From contig JBAXWR010000005.1 of the NCBI GenBank assembly GCA_037128295.1, positions 10,623 to 74,622 of the forward strand: a stretch of DNA of 64,000 bases. Reading direction: 5' to 3'. Positions 1-8,808 of this stretch are shown one piece after another. Origin of the DNA: JAAFHB01 sp037128295. Its GTDB lineage: Bacteria; Bacteroidota; Bacteroidia; Bacteroidales; Prolixibacteraceae. The notes under the pieces were generated by a model. It searched no databases and was not told the origin of the DNA. It was given only the letters and a program-made list of their open reading frames with translations. The first letter of the stretch is position 1; every line of letters starts with the position of its first letter. The position numbers and the translations under genes were made by a program.

Positions 1-174
1 GGGTTGGTCAAATTTCAAATGATAGAACAGGTCCAGGTCAATTGAAGTACGATGGCCGTATCGAAGCGACAATGCAGTCCCTCCCACTAAAGAGAAGGGT
101 TGCAATGCTGGCAATGCCATTAATTCCTTTAATAAGGAAAAAGTTCCGGGTTCAACTGTCTTAACGTAAAGCAT
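1..174 (-). CDS. AbiEii/AbiGii-type nucleotidyltransferase toxin, N-terminal 58 residues (cut by window edge)
   Basis: Translating the minus strand from an ATG at 174 gives 58 open codons running off the window. The residues LVGGTALSLRYGHRTSIDLD (29-48) carry the family signature: the GG-T/S motif of the nucleotidyltransferase fold followed by HRxSxDLDLF, with the metal-binding aspartates. AbiEii-family proteins are the toxin halves of type IV toxin-antitoxin/abortive-infection modules and modify tRNA or other targets by NTP transfer. The start lies 46 nt inside the upstream DUF6922 gene, so the two are translationally coupled. The C-terminal two thirds are outside the window, so intactness is unknown. 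Identity is read from motif recognition, not a search. Confidence 0.85.
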   Translation of the reverse strand, partial: MLYVKTVEPGTFSLLKELMALPALQPFSLVGGTALSLRYGHRTSIDLDLFYHLKFDQP

Positions 175-431
175 CTGAATTCTTCTATTGGCTTATCAAT
201 AATTGCGCTTGCAAAATGGATTGTATCAAGTGGCAAATATTTCGCTCCCAGTAATGCCGATGTCACTTTTTCATCACCGTAATACCTGCGGCACTGACGG
301 ATATCTTCCACGTCGCCACGCGAGAAAACCCGCTCGATCACCCAGTTGGCCTTGGTATCGTAGTCGATCAGATTAAAGTCAACATCCCAAAAGATGCGCT
401 TGTCGAATATGGGTTTTGCTTTTATGTCCAT
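129..431 (-). CDS. DUF6922-family protein, likely partner of the AbiEii toxin
   Basis: A protein of about 100 residues whose pattern FDKRIFWDVDF near the N-terminus, VIERVFSRGDVED in the middle and EEFRCFTLRQLNPE at the end matches DUF6922, a Bacteroidota family usually found immediately ahead of AbiEii-type nucleotidyltransferases. I chose the ATG at 431; a longer reading from TTG at 467 is possible but a TATTTTTG promoter-like box (465-472) overlaps that codon, so it would not be transcribed with a leader. The gene ends inside the toxin gene (46-nt overlap). Its position suggests the antitoxin or regulator role, but unlike AbiEi it shows no obvious winged-helix DNA-binding domain. Function is inferred from context only. 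Confidence 0.75.
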   Translation of the reverse strand: MDIKAKPIFDKRIFWDVDFNLIDYDTKANWVIERVFSRGDVEDIRQCRRYYGDEKVTSALLGAKYLPLDTIHFASAIIDKPIEEFRCFTLRQLNPELFPY

Positions 432-464
432 AATTGGTAAATTTATTGCCTTTTTATTCTTAAA

Positions 465-472
465 CAAAAATA
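465..472 (-). promoter_or_regulatory. Bacteroidota -7 box TATTTTTG before the DUF6922-AbiEii pair
   Basis: Read on the minus strand the bases are TATTTTTG, an exact match to the TAnnTTTG consensus of the Bacteroidota primary sigma factor. A TTG lies only 15 nt upstream, closer than the usual 19-21, so the -33 element is doubtful. It argues for the ATG at 431 as the start of the downstream gene. Confidence 0.35.
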
Positions 473-537
473 GGAAAGAAAAGTGGTCAATCGTAATTTA
501 TAATTGGTAATTTTACATTGACCAAAATTTCAAACAA

Positions 538-774
538 ATGAAAGTAAAACCACAAGACTTTATCATAAAGTTTATTCTCACAATGCTTATTATGCTATCA
601 TGCCTGATATTGATTGATTTGTATATCCCATTAAAAAGGTTCATTGTCGGTGACAGGCTCATGTTGGGTGAGGTTTTATCCTATATTAAGATTGGGCACC
701 ATTTGCCAATTACAATCGCAGTTTCAGTCGCATTGAGCTATGAAAGGGAGAGTAAGAAAAAGTCAGATCAATGA
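538..774 (+). CDS. small two-helix membrane protein, unknown function
   Basis: A 78-residue protein not recognised as any named family. Residues about 9-29 and 53-67 are strongly hydrophobic and would form two membrane helices separated by a short basic loop (PLKRF), and the C-terminus is charged (YERESKKKSDQ), which predicts it is cytoplasmic. It ends 6 bp before the convergent end of the outer-membrane barrel gene, so the pair share no room for a separate terminator. The reading frame is clean and no larger gene covers it on either strand, but coding status rests only on these properties. Confidence 0.5.
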   Translation: MKVKPQDFIIKFILTMLIMLSCLILIDLYIPLKRFIVGDRLMLGEVLSYIKIGHHLPITIAVSVALSYERESKKKSDQ

Positions 775-780
775 TCCAAA

Positions 781-3384
781 TCAAAACTGCTCTTTCCCAA
801 AGGTACTGTCTGACTTCTTCGAATTCTTACCTTTTGAATTAAACACATAGCTTATGCCCAACTCAACAATGCCCCCATTCCTGTAATAATCGGTAGTCTG
901 GTAAAAGATCTCCTTTCCTGTTTTGTTAAATGCCTGTGTGTCCAATCCTTCGATATTTGAATTAAAAATATCGAGTACGCGTAACGAAAAGTCCCATCCT
1001 TTTAGCTTAGCAGGGGCAAAGCTTAACGCTGAATTGGCAAGATAGAGCAGTGCGTTTTTGCCTTGGGCAGTAATTGTGGCCGATTTCAGGTTATAGTCGG
1101 CGGTAAATTTCAACTCCTTTGTAATAGTCAGGTTCATGTTGGCTTTCAAGCTCCAGTTGGTACTGCTGTTATTAACCTGATAACCAAATATATTACCTGT
1201 TACCTTATAATTGTACAATGAACCGCCGATGAAAAATTTTGCAAATTTACCTGCATCAATGTTAGCATTCAATTCGGCTCCCAACGATTTTGAGTTTCCT
1301 GCATTGGTATAACTTCGTATCAGCACCTCTTCTTTGGTAACAGCCAGAACATTGGCATTTTCGTTTGTAATTGTGTTCACCCTATAAACGGCATTGTCAA
1401 CCCCACGGTAAAAACCGGTCAGCGTAAAAGAATGTTTGTCAATTTTCTGATCAAAGGATAATTCACCGTTCAACATATACTCCGGTTGAAGTTCGGGGTC
1501 GCCTACTTCATAAACTTCGAGGTGGCGGCGATAGAGAAATGGGGTCATATTCTTGACTGGTGGACGGCTGACCCTCCTGCTTGTTGCAAATGTCAGGCTT
1601 TCCTTATCGTTCAATTCCCAGGCCAGATGAAGGGTATGGAAGAAATCCAATTTCCTTGTCAGGTAATTTGATTTCTTTACACCATCGAACAATGAAAAAT
1701 AATCAGCCGACAAAATCTTGATTTCCTGATCGGTATATTCAGCCCTCAAACCAGCAATGTATTTCAGCTTTTTAATACTACCTGAATAATCGACGTAACC
1801 GGCATAGATTCCACGATGCATTGCAACCTGATTTTCAAGTGAGGAATAAGCAAACAACTTGCTTGTTTTTATATCGAGCGTGTCGTATTTAAAACCGCCA
1901 GCGATCTTAAAATATTGTGGTTGAATGCCGAAGCCCAATTTGGAGCCGTTTTGAGATTGCGTGGAATAATCGACCGAAAGCCGATAGCCATTTAAGGGGG
2001 TGTCATCTGTCTGTCGGTATTGGAGTAATCTCGATCCAAACTGATTATTTGATGGATCGAACTGATAATTTTGGTTGCTCAGTTCACGGCTTAGGTTTGA
2101 ATATTCATACAAGCCAGAGATCTTCAGTTCTTGGGTCTTGCTAAAATTATGGACAAAATCAATGTTCATACTTTGGAATTCCCCATACCGGGTATCTGTA
2201 TTCGGATTGTATATCCATGCTTCTTTGCGGTCAGTTCCCGCCACACTCACTTTTTTTATATCGGCATAAAAAATATCATAAATGTAAAAGGCAGACCGGC
2301 CTTCAGTCCTGTTTCCATAAAAATAAGACCCAGATAAAGTTGATTGTGATGACATCTTATAGTCGAACCCTACATTGGCAGTCAAATAATCGTACCATTC
2401 GGGGCGTTCGCCATGGGCGACCATGTGGCGGTAAACATTGTCTTTCACAAGGATCCTTGCATCGCCATTGCGGTCGCCATTCACATTGCGGTTGTTGAAA
2501 TTGACCCCTCCGAAAAGGCTTATTTTATCCTTAAAGTACATCAGGTTGATCCCACCTCCATAACGGTTGTCGTTGTTAAGGAATCCGCTATAACGGTCGG
2601 TCAGATTCCCCCAGGGTGCCCCGCCAATAAGGCCGTTTGTTGTAATGGACAACCCTTCAGAGCCAGTCCTTTTTGTCGTGATGTTGATGATCCCACCTTT
2701 CCCCTGAGCATCATATTTTGCAGTAGGGATCGAGATAATTTCGATGTTCTCGATTTGGGATCCGGAAATCTGCCCCAATAATGTGGATGGATCGAGTTGT
2801 GTCGGTTTTCCATTGAGGTAAACCATAAAATCTGACGTTCCGCGAACCGATATACTACCATCAGGATCTACCGAAACCGATGGCAATTTACTTAATATGT
2901 CGATAGCCGTCCCACCTTTGGCAGTTGCAAAATCGACTGCACGATATGTTTGACGGTCAATTTTGTTGGTAGCGGTTTTTGAATTTGCCCGCACCTGAAC
3001 TTCTTCAAGACCGATAGAAACAGGTTTTAGTTGGATATTGCCGACGTCAACTTTGGGATTCTGCTTACTGATAACAACCTTACTGAGTGTATCTGTCCGG
3101 TACCCCATGAACGAAACCTGTAGTTTATAGTTGCCAGGCTTTAAGTTGTCTATTTCGAAGCGTCCAGCGCCATCTGATATGCCACCTTTCTGGTTATTGC
3201 CCAACTCCGCAATAAGCAGTATTGTAGCAAAAGGAATTTTATCCTTAGTAATCTGATCGGATACTGTTCCCTGGATGCTTCCGTTTTGGGCGTAAAGGAG
3301 ATTTGTAAAAATGAGGAATAAAAGTGTGGTAAAAAGAAATAGCTTCATACCAGATCTTAACGAATAATAAAAAGGACGTTTCAT
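781..3384 (-). CDS. outer-membrane TonB-dependent receptor-like beta-barrel protein (OMP_b-brl_3 type)
   Basis: The 867-residue protein begins with a basic segment and hydrophobic signal sequence ending near LLYAQ (about 33). Next comes a carboxypeptidase-regulatory-like Ig domain (about 36-118, SIQGTVSDQITKDKIPFA), then a TonB-receptor plug (about 125-240, with RGTSDFMVYLNGKP and GGIINITTKR), and a long aromatic-rich barrel to the C-terminus. This order is typical of the Bacteroidota outer membrane beta-barrel family related to SusC but without a SusD partner. Such proteins import or sense large substrates with TonB; the substrate is unknown. It stands alone, with a divergent yifB upstream. 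An alternative start at 3348 would give a shorter signal peptide. Confidence 0.88.
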   Translation of the reverse strand: MKRPFYYSLRSGMKLFLFTTLLFLIFTNLLYAQNGSIQGTVSDQITKDKIPFATILLIAELGNNQKGGISDGAGRFEIDNLKPGNYKLQVSFMGYRTDTLSKVVISKQNPKVDVGNIQLKPVSIGLEEVQVRANSKTATNKIDRQTYRAVDFATAKGGTAIDILSKLPSVSVDPDGSISVRGTSDFMVYLNGKPTQLDPSTLLGQISGSQIENIEIISIPTAKYDAQGKGGIINITTKRTGSEGLSITTNGLIGGAPWGNLTDRYSGFLNNDNRYGGGINLMYFKDKISLFGGVNFNNRNVNGDRNGDARILVKDNVYRHMVAHGERPEWYDYLTANVGFDYKMSSQSTLSGSYFYGNRTEGRSAFYIYDIFYADIKKVSVAGTDRKEAWIYNPNTDTRYGEFQSMNIDFVHNFSKTQELKISGLYEYSNLSRELSNQNYQFDPSNNQFGSRLLQYRQTDDTPLNGYRLSVDYSTQSQNGSKLGFGIQPQYFKIAGGFKYDTLDIKTSKLFAYSSLENQVAMHRGIYAGYVDYSGSIKKLKYIAGLRAEYTDQEIKILSADYFSLFDGVKKSNYLTRKLDFFHTLHLAWELNDKESLTFATSRRVSRPPVKNMTPFLYRRHLEVYEVGDPELQPEYMLNGELSFDQKIDKHSFTLTGFYRGVDNAVYRVNTITNENANVLAVTKEEVLIRSYTNAGNSKSLGAELNANIDAGKFAKFFIGGSLYNYKVTGNIFGYQVNNSSTNWSLKANMNLTITKELKFTADYNLKSATITAQGKNALLYLANSALSFAPAKLKGWDFSLRVLDIFNSNIEGLDTQAFNKTGKEIFYQTTDYYRNGGIVELGISYVFNSKGKNSKKSDSTFGKEQF

Positions 3385-3561
3385 TTAGAAGTCATATAAG
3401 TTTTAACCAAAACCTGCTTTTAATAATCCTCAACAATATCGTGTGGAATTAAGTTCATTTTATGTCAAACCCCAATTTGTTGGACATACAAATTAAACCA
3501 AAAGGAATTTAATTCAAAAATTTATTGTAACTTTAACATACAATTCATAAACCCCTGAATT

Positions 3562-5097
3562 ATGCTTGTAAAATCCTATGGTAGTGCGGTTCATGGTATT
3601 GATGCCACCACGATCACTGTAGAAACAGACGTTTCGCAAGGCATCAAATTTAATCTTGTCGGATTGCCAGACAGTGCCGTAAAAGAGAGCCAGCAGCGAA
3701 TTGACTCAGCTTTACGTTTTAATGGCTATAAACTTCCGGGAAAGAAAGTAGTGATCAACATGGCTCCTGCTGATATTCGCAAAGAAGGTTCAGCCTATGA
3801 TCTTCCCATAGCAATCGGTATCCTTGCAGCATCAGGGCAAATTAAAGCACCTGATTTACAACGCTATATGATGATGGGTGAGCTGTCATTGGATGGGGGT
3901 TTGCAAACAGTTAGAGGTGTCCTTCCGATTGCCATCCGCGCCAGGGAAGAGGGTTTTGAAGGGTTTATTGTTCCGAAACAAAATGCACGTGAAGCAGCAG
4001 TTGTTGATAAGCTGAAGATTTTCGGGGTCGATAACATCAAAGAGGTAATTGATTTCCTATCGGGAAAGGGAGGCCTTGAACAAACCATTATAGATACAAG
4101 GGAAGAGTTTAAAGCAAAGATTTGTAGTTATGACCTTGACTTTGCTGATGTTAAAGGGCAGGAAAATGTAAAACGAGCCCTGGAAATTGCGGCCGCAGGT
4201 GGCCACAACCTGATCATGATTGGTCCGCCAGGTGCAGGTAAGACGATGTTGGCAAAGCGAATACCAACCATTTTACCGCCTTTCACGCTAAAAGAAGCCC
4301 TTGAGACCACAAAAATTCATTCCGTAGCAGGAAAGATCGAGCGGGAAACATCTTTAATGACACTTCGTCCATTCCGCAGCCCACACCATACAATTTCGGA
4401 TGTTGCCCTGGTTGGTGGGGGAACCTATCCGCAACCCGGAGAGATTTCATTGGCTCACAATGGAGTTTTATTTTTTGATGAGCTTCCCGAATTTAAAAGA
4501 ACTGTATTGGAGGTACTTAGGCAACCACTTGAAGATCGGTTGATTACCATTTCGAGGGCTAAATTTTCTGTTGAATATCCTGCCTCTTTTATGTTGGTGG
4601 CATCAATGAACCCTTGTCCATGCGGGTTTTATAATCATCCTACGAAGCCCTGCGTGTGTGGCCCTGGCATGGTCCAGAAATACCTGAGCCGGATTTCCGG
4701 TCCGCTACTTGACCGCATTGATATCCATCTTGAGGTTGTTCCGGTACCGTTTAACCAGTTGACGGAGATGAAACCGGGCGAGAAGAGTTTGCAGGTACGC
4801 CAACGGGTTATTGAGGCCAGGGAGATCCAACGGGTAAGGTTCTGCGAAACAGAAATATATTGTAATGCACAGATGAGTAGTAAATTGTTGCATCAGCATT
4901 GTGTCCCAGATCAGGCCGGACACCAACTTTTGAAAAATGCAATGGAGAAATTGGGATTGTCAGCCAGGGCTTATGACCGCATCCTTAAAGTTTCAAGAAC
5001 GATAGCTGATCTTGAAGGGGCATCGTCAATCAGAGCCGATCATCTTGGCGAGGCGATCCAATACCGAAGCCTTGACCGCGAAGGATGGGGAGCTTAA
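3562..5097 (+). CDS. comM: YifB/ComM-family Mg-chelatase-like AAA+ ATPase
   Basis: The 511-residue protein has the full YifB architecture. An N-terminal ChlI-like domain (about 20-140, with NLVGLPDSAVKES and KVVINMAPADIRKEG) is followed by an AAA+ Mg-chelatase core with Walker A GPPGAGKT at 221-228, Walker B VLFFDELPEF, a metal-binding MNPCPCG stretch and a C-terminal Mg-chelatase domain ending in the sensor-2 region. ComM/YifB is a hexameric branch-migration helicase that helps integrate incoming DNA during natural transformation, and it is also widespread in bacteria not known to be competent. Length and motifs match the family, with nothing missing. It is transcribed alone and ends 18 bp before the convergent barrel gene. 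Confidence 0.95.
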   Translation: MLVKSYGSAVHGIDATTITVETDVSQGIKFNLVGLPDSAVKESQQRIDSALRFNGYKLPGKKVVINMAPADIRKEGSAYDLPIAIGILAASGQIKAPDLQRYMMMGELSLDGGLQTVRGVLPIAIRAREEGFEGFIVPKQNAREAAVVDKLKIFGVDNIKEVIDFLSGKGGLEQTIIDTREEFKAKICSYDLDFADVKGQENVKRALEIAAAGGHNLIMIGPPGAGKTMLAKRIPTILPPFTLKEALETTKIHSVAGKIERETSLMTLRPFRSPHHTISDVALVGGGTYPQPGEISLAHNGVLFFDELPEFKRTVLEVLRQPLEDRLITISRAKFSVEYPASFMLVASMNPCPCGFYNHPTKPCVCGPGMVQKYLSRISGPLLDRIDIHLEVVPVPFNQLTEMKPGEKSLQVRQRVIEAREIQRVRFCETEIYCNAQMSSKLLHQHCVPDQAGHQLLKNAMEKLGLSARAYDRILKVSRTIADLEGASSIRADHLGEAIQYRSLDREGWGA

Positions 5098-5115
5098 TCT
5101 CTACAAAATTAAGCA

Positions 5116-5976
5116 TTAATACCTCTTCCTGACTTTCCTGATATTAGGTTTGGCATATACTCCACAACTTCTGGTGCTTTTCGAAAAATGGGTTTTTCTG
5201 ATCCAGCCAAAAGTATAAGTCAAACCAATGGTTGAGGAAAAATACCGCTCTTTCAGATTATAAAAATAGAAAGGATTTGGATCTAAAATATTTTGTCCGG
5301 GCAATAGTTGCTGAATACCATCGAGACGATCTGTTTCGACCCGATTAATGAAAGCATCGAGTTTAAGTTTGATTTTGCTGTTGATCTGGTACGAAAATTC
5401 ACCACCATATATAAGTGCATAATCAATCATATGACCTCCCTGGTTATTGGGATAAAGTGCATCATAATCCTTAACAATCACAGCGCCTACTCCACCTTTT
5501 ATAAACAAATTGATTTGATCGAAGGATCGGTTAGGTGCAAACATCTGTAACAGGTTAAGCGATAAAAGGAGATCGAATTGATTGATACCGGTTTTAAAGG
5601 GATCCGGATACAGCAGGCCTTGGGATATTGCCAGAGGCGGAATCGGATACCCACTGTTGGAATTCCAACTACCAGTTAATTTGGTCGTAAACCACCTGAT
5701 TTCAGCATTCATGGAAGGCGATAAAGACTTAATAATCGACAATGAAATAGCAGGGTTTAAATCAGGATTCCAATAATTGAATTTATCATAAGCAGCATCT
5801 GCATTCGGATTAATCGTGTTTAAGAATCTAGATATTCCACATGAAAATCCAACTTCCCAGGAACTGCGCACTTTCAATCTTTTACCAAAAGCTGGAGAAG
5901 CAGAAACATGGCTGTTTAAGAATAATGTTGAAATTATAAAAGCAAAAAATCTTAAAGAAAAATGTTTTAAGCCCAT
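5116..5976 (-). CDS. small outer-membrane beta-barrel protein (OprF/OmpW-like fold), unknown ligand
   Basis: The 286-residue protein begins with a signal peptide (hydrophobic FFAFIISTLFLNSHVSA, about 10-26) and continues as alternating hydrophobic/polar strands rich in Tyr, Phe and Asn. The last strand of the barrel appears to be FSSTIGLTYTFGWIRK (about 245-260), but a basic tail of some 25 residues follows, which is unusual because barrels normally end at an aromatic residue. The content fits the Bacteroidota outer membrane protein beta-barrel families, whose members are mostly uncharacterised. It stands alone between yifB (convergent) and the exporter gene upstream. Assignment as a barrel is from pattern only. 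Confidence 0.65.
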   Translation of the reverse strand: MGLKHFSLRFFAFIISTLFLNSHVSASPAFGKRLKVRSSWEVGFSCGISRFLNTINPNADAAYDKFNYWNPDLNPAISLSIIKSLSPSMNAEIRWFTTKLTGSWNSNSGYPIPPLAISQGLLYPDPFKTGINQFDLLLSLNLLQMFAPNRSFDQINLFIKGGVGAVIVKDYDALYPNNQGGHMIDYALIYGGEFSYQINSKIKLKLDAFINRVETDRLDGIQQLLPGQNILDPNPFYFYNLKERYFSSTIGLTYTFGWIRKTHFSKSTRSCGVYAKPNIRKVRKRY

Positions 5977-6146
5977 AGTTTAACAATTAAGAACAGGCAT
6001 ACTGAAAATTGATAAAGCAAACCAATATACAATTGCACCTCCTTCAATGAATCAAGAAAATAATCATATTTTAACGCAACTATCTCATTGATTCCAGGGA
6101 AATTTTATTTTGCCAGACAGGGACAAATGTAATGAAAATTAACAAA

Positions 6147-8540
6147 TTATTTCTCATTTTGATCTGGATCAATTCTATCATTTTGATCCAGGTCTTCATC
6201 ATCATAAATTTCAATAATTGGCTCCGTAAATGCTTTGCTTGTCAATCGTTTATCGAGGGTAAGCAAAAGTGACGGCAATACCATAATATTGAAAAACATA
6301 GCGATAAGTAAAGTTGTAGATATCAAAACCCCCAAAGCTTGTGTCCCTCCAAAACCTGATATAATAAAAACACTGAAGCCAAGGACCAAAACGATACTTG
6401 TATAGATCATGCTAAACCCGGCTTCGTTTAAAGCATTGATAGCTGATGTTTTTATAGCCCCTTTTGTAACTTTAAGCTCATGCCTGTAGCGTGAGAGGTA
6501 TTGAATAGCATTATCAACCGAAATACCCAAAGCGATGCTGAAAACTATTATCGTAGAGGGTTTTATCGGAATACCTGCAAAACCCATGATTGCCGCCGTA
6601 ATCAGCAAAGGTATAATATTAGGGATCATAGAAACCAAAATCATCCTAACCGAGGAGAAAAGCAATGCCATTAGCAACGATATCAGGACTATAGCGATCA
6701 GGACGCTTTCAAATAAGTTGCGAATCAGAAAGTTGGTTCCCCGAGCAAATACAACACTGTTACCTGTGACATTGACAATATATTTAGACGGATTAAAAAT
6801 GCTATCAATTTGCGGATGGATCTTGGCCATCAATGAATCCATGTGTCGTGTACTAATATCAGCCATTTGGAAACTCACCCGTGTGTACCTCTTTGTGCTG
6901 TCGAGATAGGAAAAAAGAAGGTTATTGTTTTTTCCTTTTTGATTTTTCGGAAGATACCCCATAATAAAACCCTTCTCCACATTGCTTGGCATAGAGTACA
7001 TGGATGAATCGCCCCCAAAATAAGCCTGCTTTGAAAATTTAAAAAGTTCGGCAATTGAGAGTGGTTTGGAAAATTCAGGATAAGAGTTGACCATCTTTTG
7101 AAGTTCGTTTATCTTATCCAGGGTAGCACCCACAAATACCCCATTTTTCTTTTTTGTGTCAATGGAGATTTCAAAAGGCATTACTCCCCCAAAGTTATTT
7201 TCAAAGAACTTAAGATCAATATAGATAGGATCATCATTTCTAAAATCATCAACAACTTTTCCTGATGTTTTCATCATACTGATACCCCAAAAACCAATCA
7301 CTAAAAGTATAACAGCTATACCGTAAATAATGTTTCTTCGATTACTGATCAAATAGATTATTTTGCTGATGATCCCTCCAAAGAAATTACTTTCAAGATG
7401 TTTCAGGTGTTTCTCAGTTGGCGGATCGATAAAACTGAAAATAATAGGCAGCAGAGTGATACAAAGTACATATTCGAGCATGATATTAAGGGCAGTGATA
7501 ATTCCGAATTCCCTAAGCATCTGATTGGGTATCACAATAAAAGCGGCAAAACCTAGAGCCGTTGCAGCATTAGTCATTAATGAAGCAAATCCGATGCGCT
7601 GCACTACCCTGATCAATGCCCTTATTTTATTGCCGTGGATCCGATATTCCCAATGGTATTTATTTAGGACATAAATGCAATTCTCTATTGCGATGATGAC
7701 AATCAATGACGGAATTACCCCTGTGAGGATCGTAATTTTAAAATTAAATAAAACCGTAGTTCCCAAAACCCAGATAATGCTTATGGCAACAATCAGGAGC
7801 GAACTTAGAACCACTTTCATCGATTTGAAAAACATGAACATGATTGTGGCGGCTATTCCAATACTCATCAAGATGAAAAGGAACAGTTCATGTTTGACTT
7901 TTTGCATCGTGATGGTCCGGATATAGGGCATTCCCGAATAGTGTATCTCCACTTTATTCTGAATCCGGTAACTGTCGGCGGCTTTAACAATACTGGCTAC
8001 CAATGCAATCCTACTCCTGTCGTTCAATTTCTTTTTATCCAGGGTGATGGCCATCAATGAGGCCTTCGTTTTTGGATTATAAAGCATCCCTTCGTAAAAC
8101 TTAAGCCCAAGTATTGTATTTTTCAGGCTGTCAACCTCCGATTGTGTTTTAGGGCGCCGAATGACAAGCGGGGCGTAGTCGAATTGATGGATTACTTCGT
8201 TTTTGACAAGATTGATCCCCCGGGTCATACTGATTACATCCTGAACCCCATCAATGGAACGAATGGAATTACCTAAGTCGTACCATGCAACAAACTGGTC
8301 GTACCTGAAAATATCGGGGTTTTTAATCCCGACCATCAATACATTGCCATCTTCACCGTATTGTTGCTTAAAAGAGCGGTATTCAATCATTACACTATCC
8401 TTTTCTGACAAAAGGGACGAATTATCATACGATAATTTGACACTTTGGGCTTCAAAAGCCATATAAGCAGTGATAACAGAAATTAGGACAATAATTAAAA
8501 TCCTGTTCCTCAGGATAATGCGCGATATCTTTATAAACAT
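6147..8540 (-). CDS. RND/MMPL-superfamily exporter (SSD-type permease)
   Basis: The 797-residue protein has one N-terminal membrane helix, a large periplasmic loop, five to six helices, a second periplasmic loop (about 410-590) and a final helix bundle. This is the duplicated layout of MMPL/RND permeases with two sterol-sensing-domain-like bundles. Diagnostic stretches are TNAATALGFAAFIVIP in the first bundle and ALGISVDNAIQYLSRYRHEL in the second. Relatives of about 800 residues export hydrophobic compounds or lipids such as hopanoids; the cargo here cannot be read from sequence. No periplasmic adaptor or TolC gene is adjacent, which argues against a tripartite drug pump. The C-terminus is acidic and cytoplasmic (DDEDLDQNDRIDPDQNEK). 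Confidence 0.85.
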   Translation of the reverse strand: MFIKISRIILRNRILIIVLISVITAYMAFEAQSVKLSYDNSSLLSEKDSVMIEYRSFKQQYGEDGNVLMVGIKNPDIFRYDQFVAWYDLGNSIRSIDGVQDVISMTRGINLVKNEVIHQFDYAPLVIRRPKTQSEVDSLKNTILGLKFYEGMLYNPKTKASLMAITLDKKKLNDRSRIALVASIVKAADSYRIQNKVEIHYSGMPYIRTITMQKVKHELFLFILMSIGIAATIMFMFFKSMKVVLSSLLIVAISIIWVLGTTVLFNFKITILTGVIPSLIVIIAIENCIYVLNKYHWEYRIHGNKIRALIRVVQRIGFASLMTNAATALGFAAFIVIPNQMLREFGIITALNIMLEYVLCITLLPIIFSFIDPPTEKHLKHLESNFFGGIISKIIYLISNRRNIIYGIAVILLVIGFWGISMMKTSGKVVDDFRNDDPIYIDLKFFENNFGGVMPFEISIDTKKKNGVFVGATLDKINELQKMVNSYPEFSKPLSIAELFKFSKQAYFGGDSSMYSMPSNVEKGFIMGYLPKNQKGKNNNLLFSYLDSTKRYTRVSFQMADISTRHMDSLMAKIHPQIDSIFNPSKYIVNVTGNSVVFARGTNFLIRNLFESVLIAIVLISLLMALLFSSVRMILVSMIPNIIPLLITAAIMGFAGIPIKPSTIIVFSIALGISVDNAIQYLSRYRHELKVTKGAIKTSAINALNEAGFSMIYTSIVLVLGFSVFIISGFGGTQALGVLISTTLLIAMFFNIMVLPSLLLTLDKRLTSKAFTEPIIEIYDDEDLDQNDRIDPDQNEK

Positions 8541-8781
8541 GCTATTGCAGATAAGAACTTGTTGCTTCCGTTTTCTTAATATGAATCCTGTGCAAAATTA
8601 GTACAATATAAAAACTCTACAAACGTGCCTGAATTAAAACACCTTATATTATTTTCCTGCAAACCGATAGATCCTATTGGGTATCAAAAGGAAAATTCAT
8701 CAATTTGAATTTCAGACCCTATTTTCTTATTTTGGTTTAATCAAAATAATATTTCAATGCACAGACTTAACTTTTAGATGT

Positions 8782-8789
8782 TAAATTTG
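8782..8789 (+). promoter_or_regulatory. -7 box TAAATTTG upstream of the potassium transporter
   Basis: TAAATTTG matches TAnnTTTG exactly and lies 19 nt before the ATG at 8809. No clear TTG -33 element is found at the usual distance. Confidence 0.4.
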
Positions 8790-8808
8790 TCACTTATAAA
8801 AATAGGTT

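Noticed and set aside
2413..2781. 122-residue plus-strand frame with His-rich stretch
   Set aside because: It is the antisense shadow of the TonB-receptor-like barrel gene, whose minus-strand frame is intact and has domain matches throughout.
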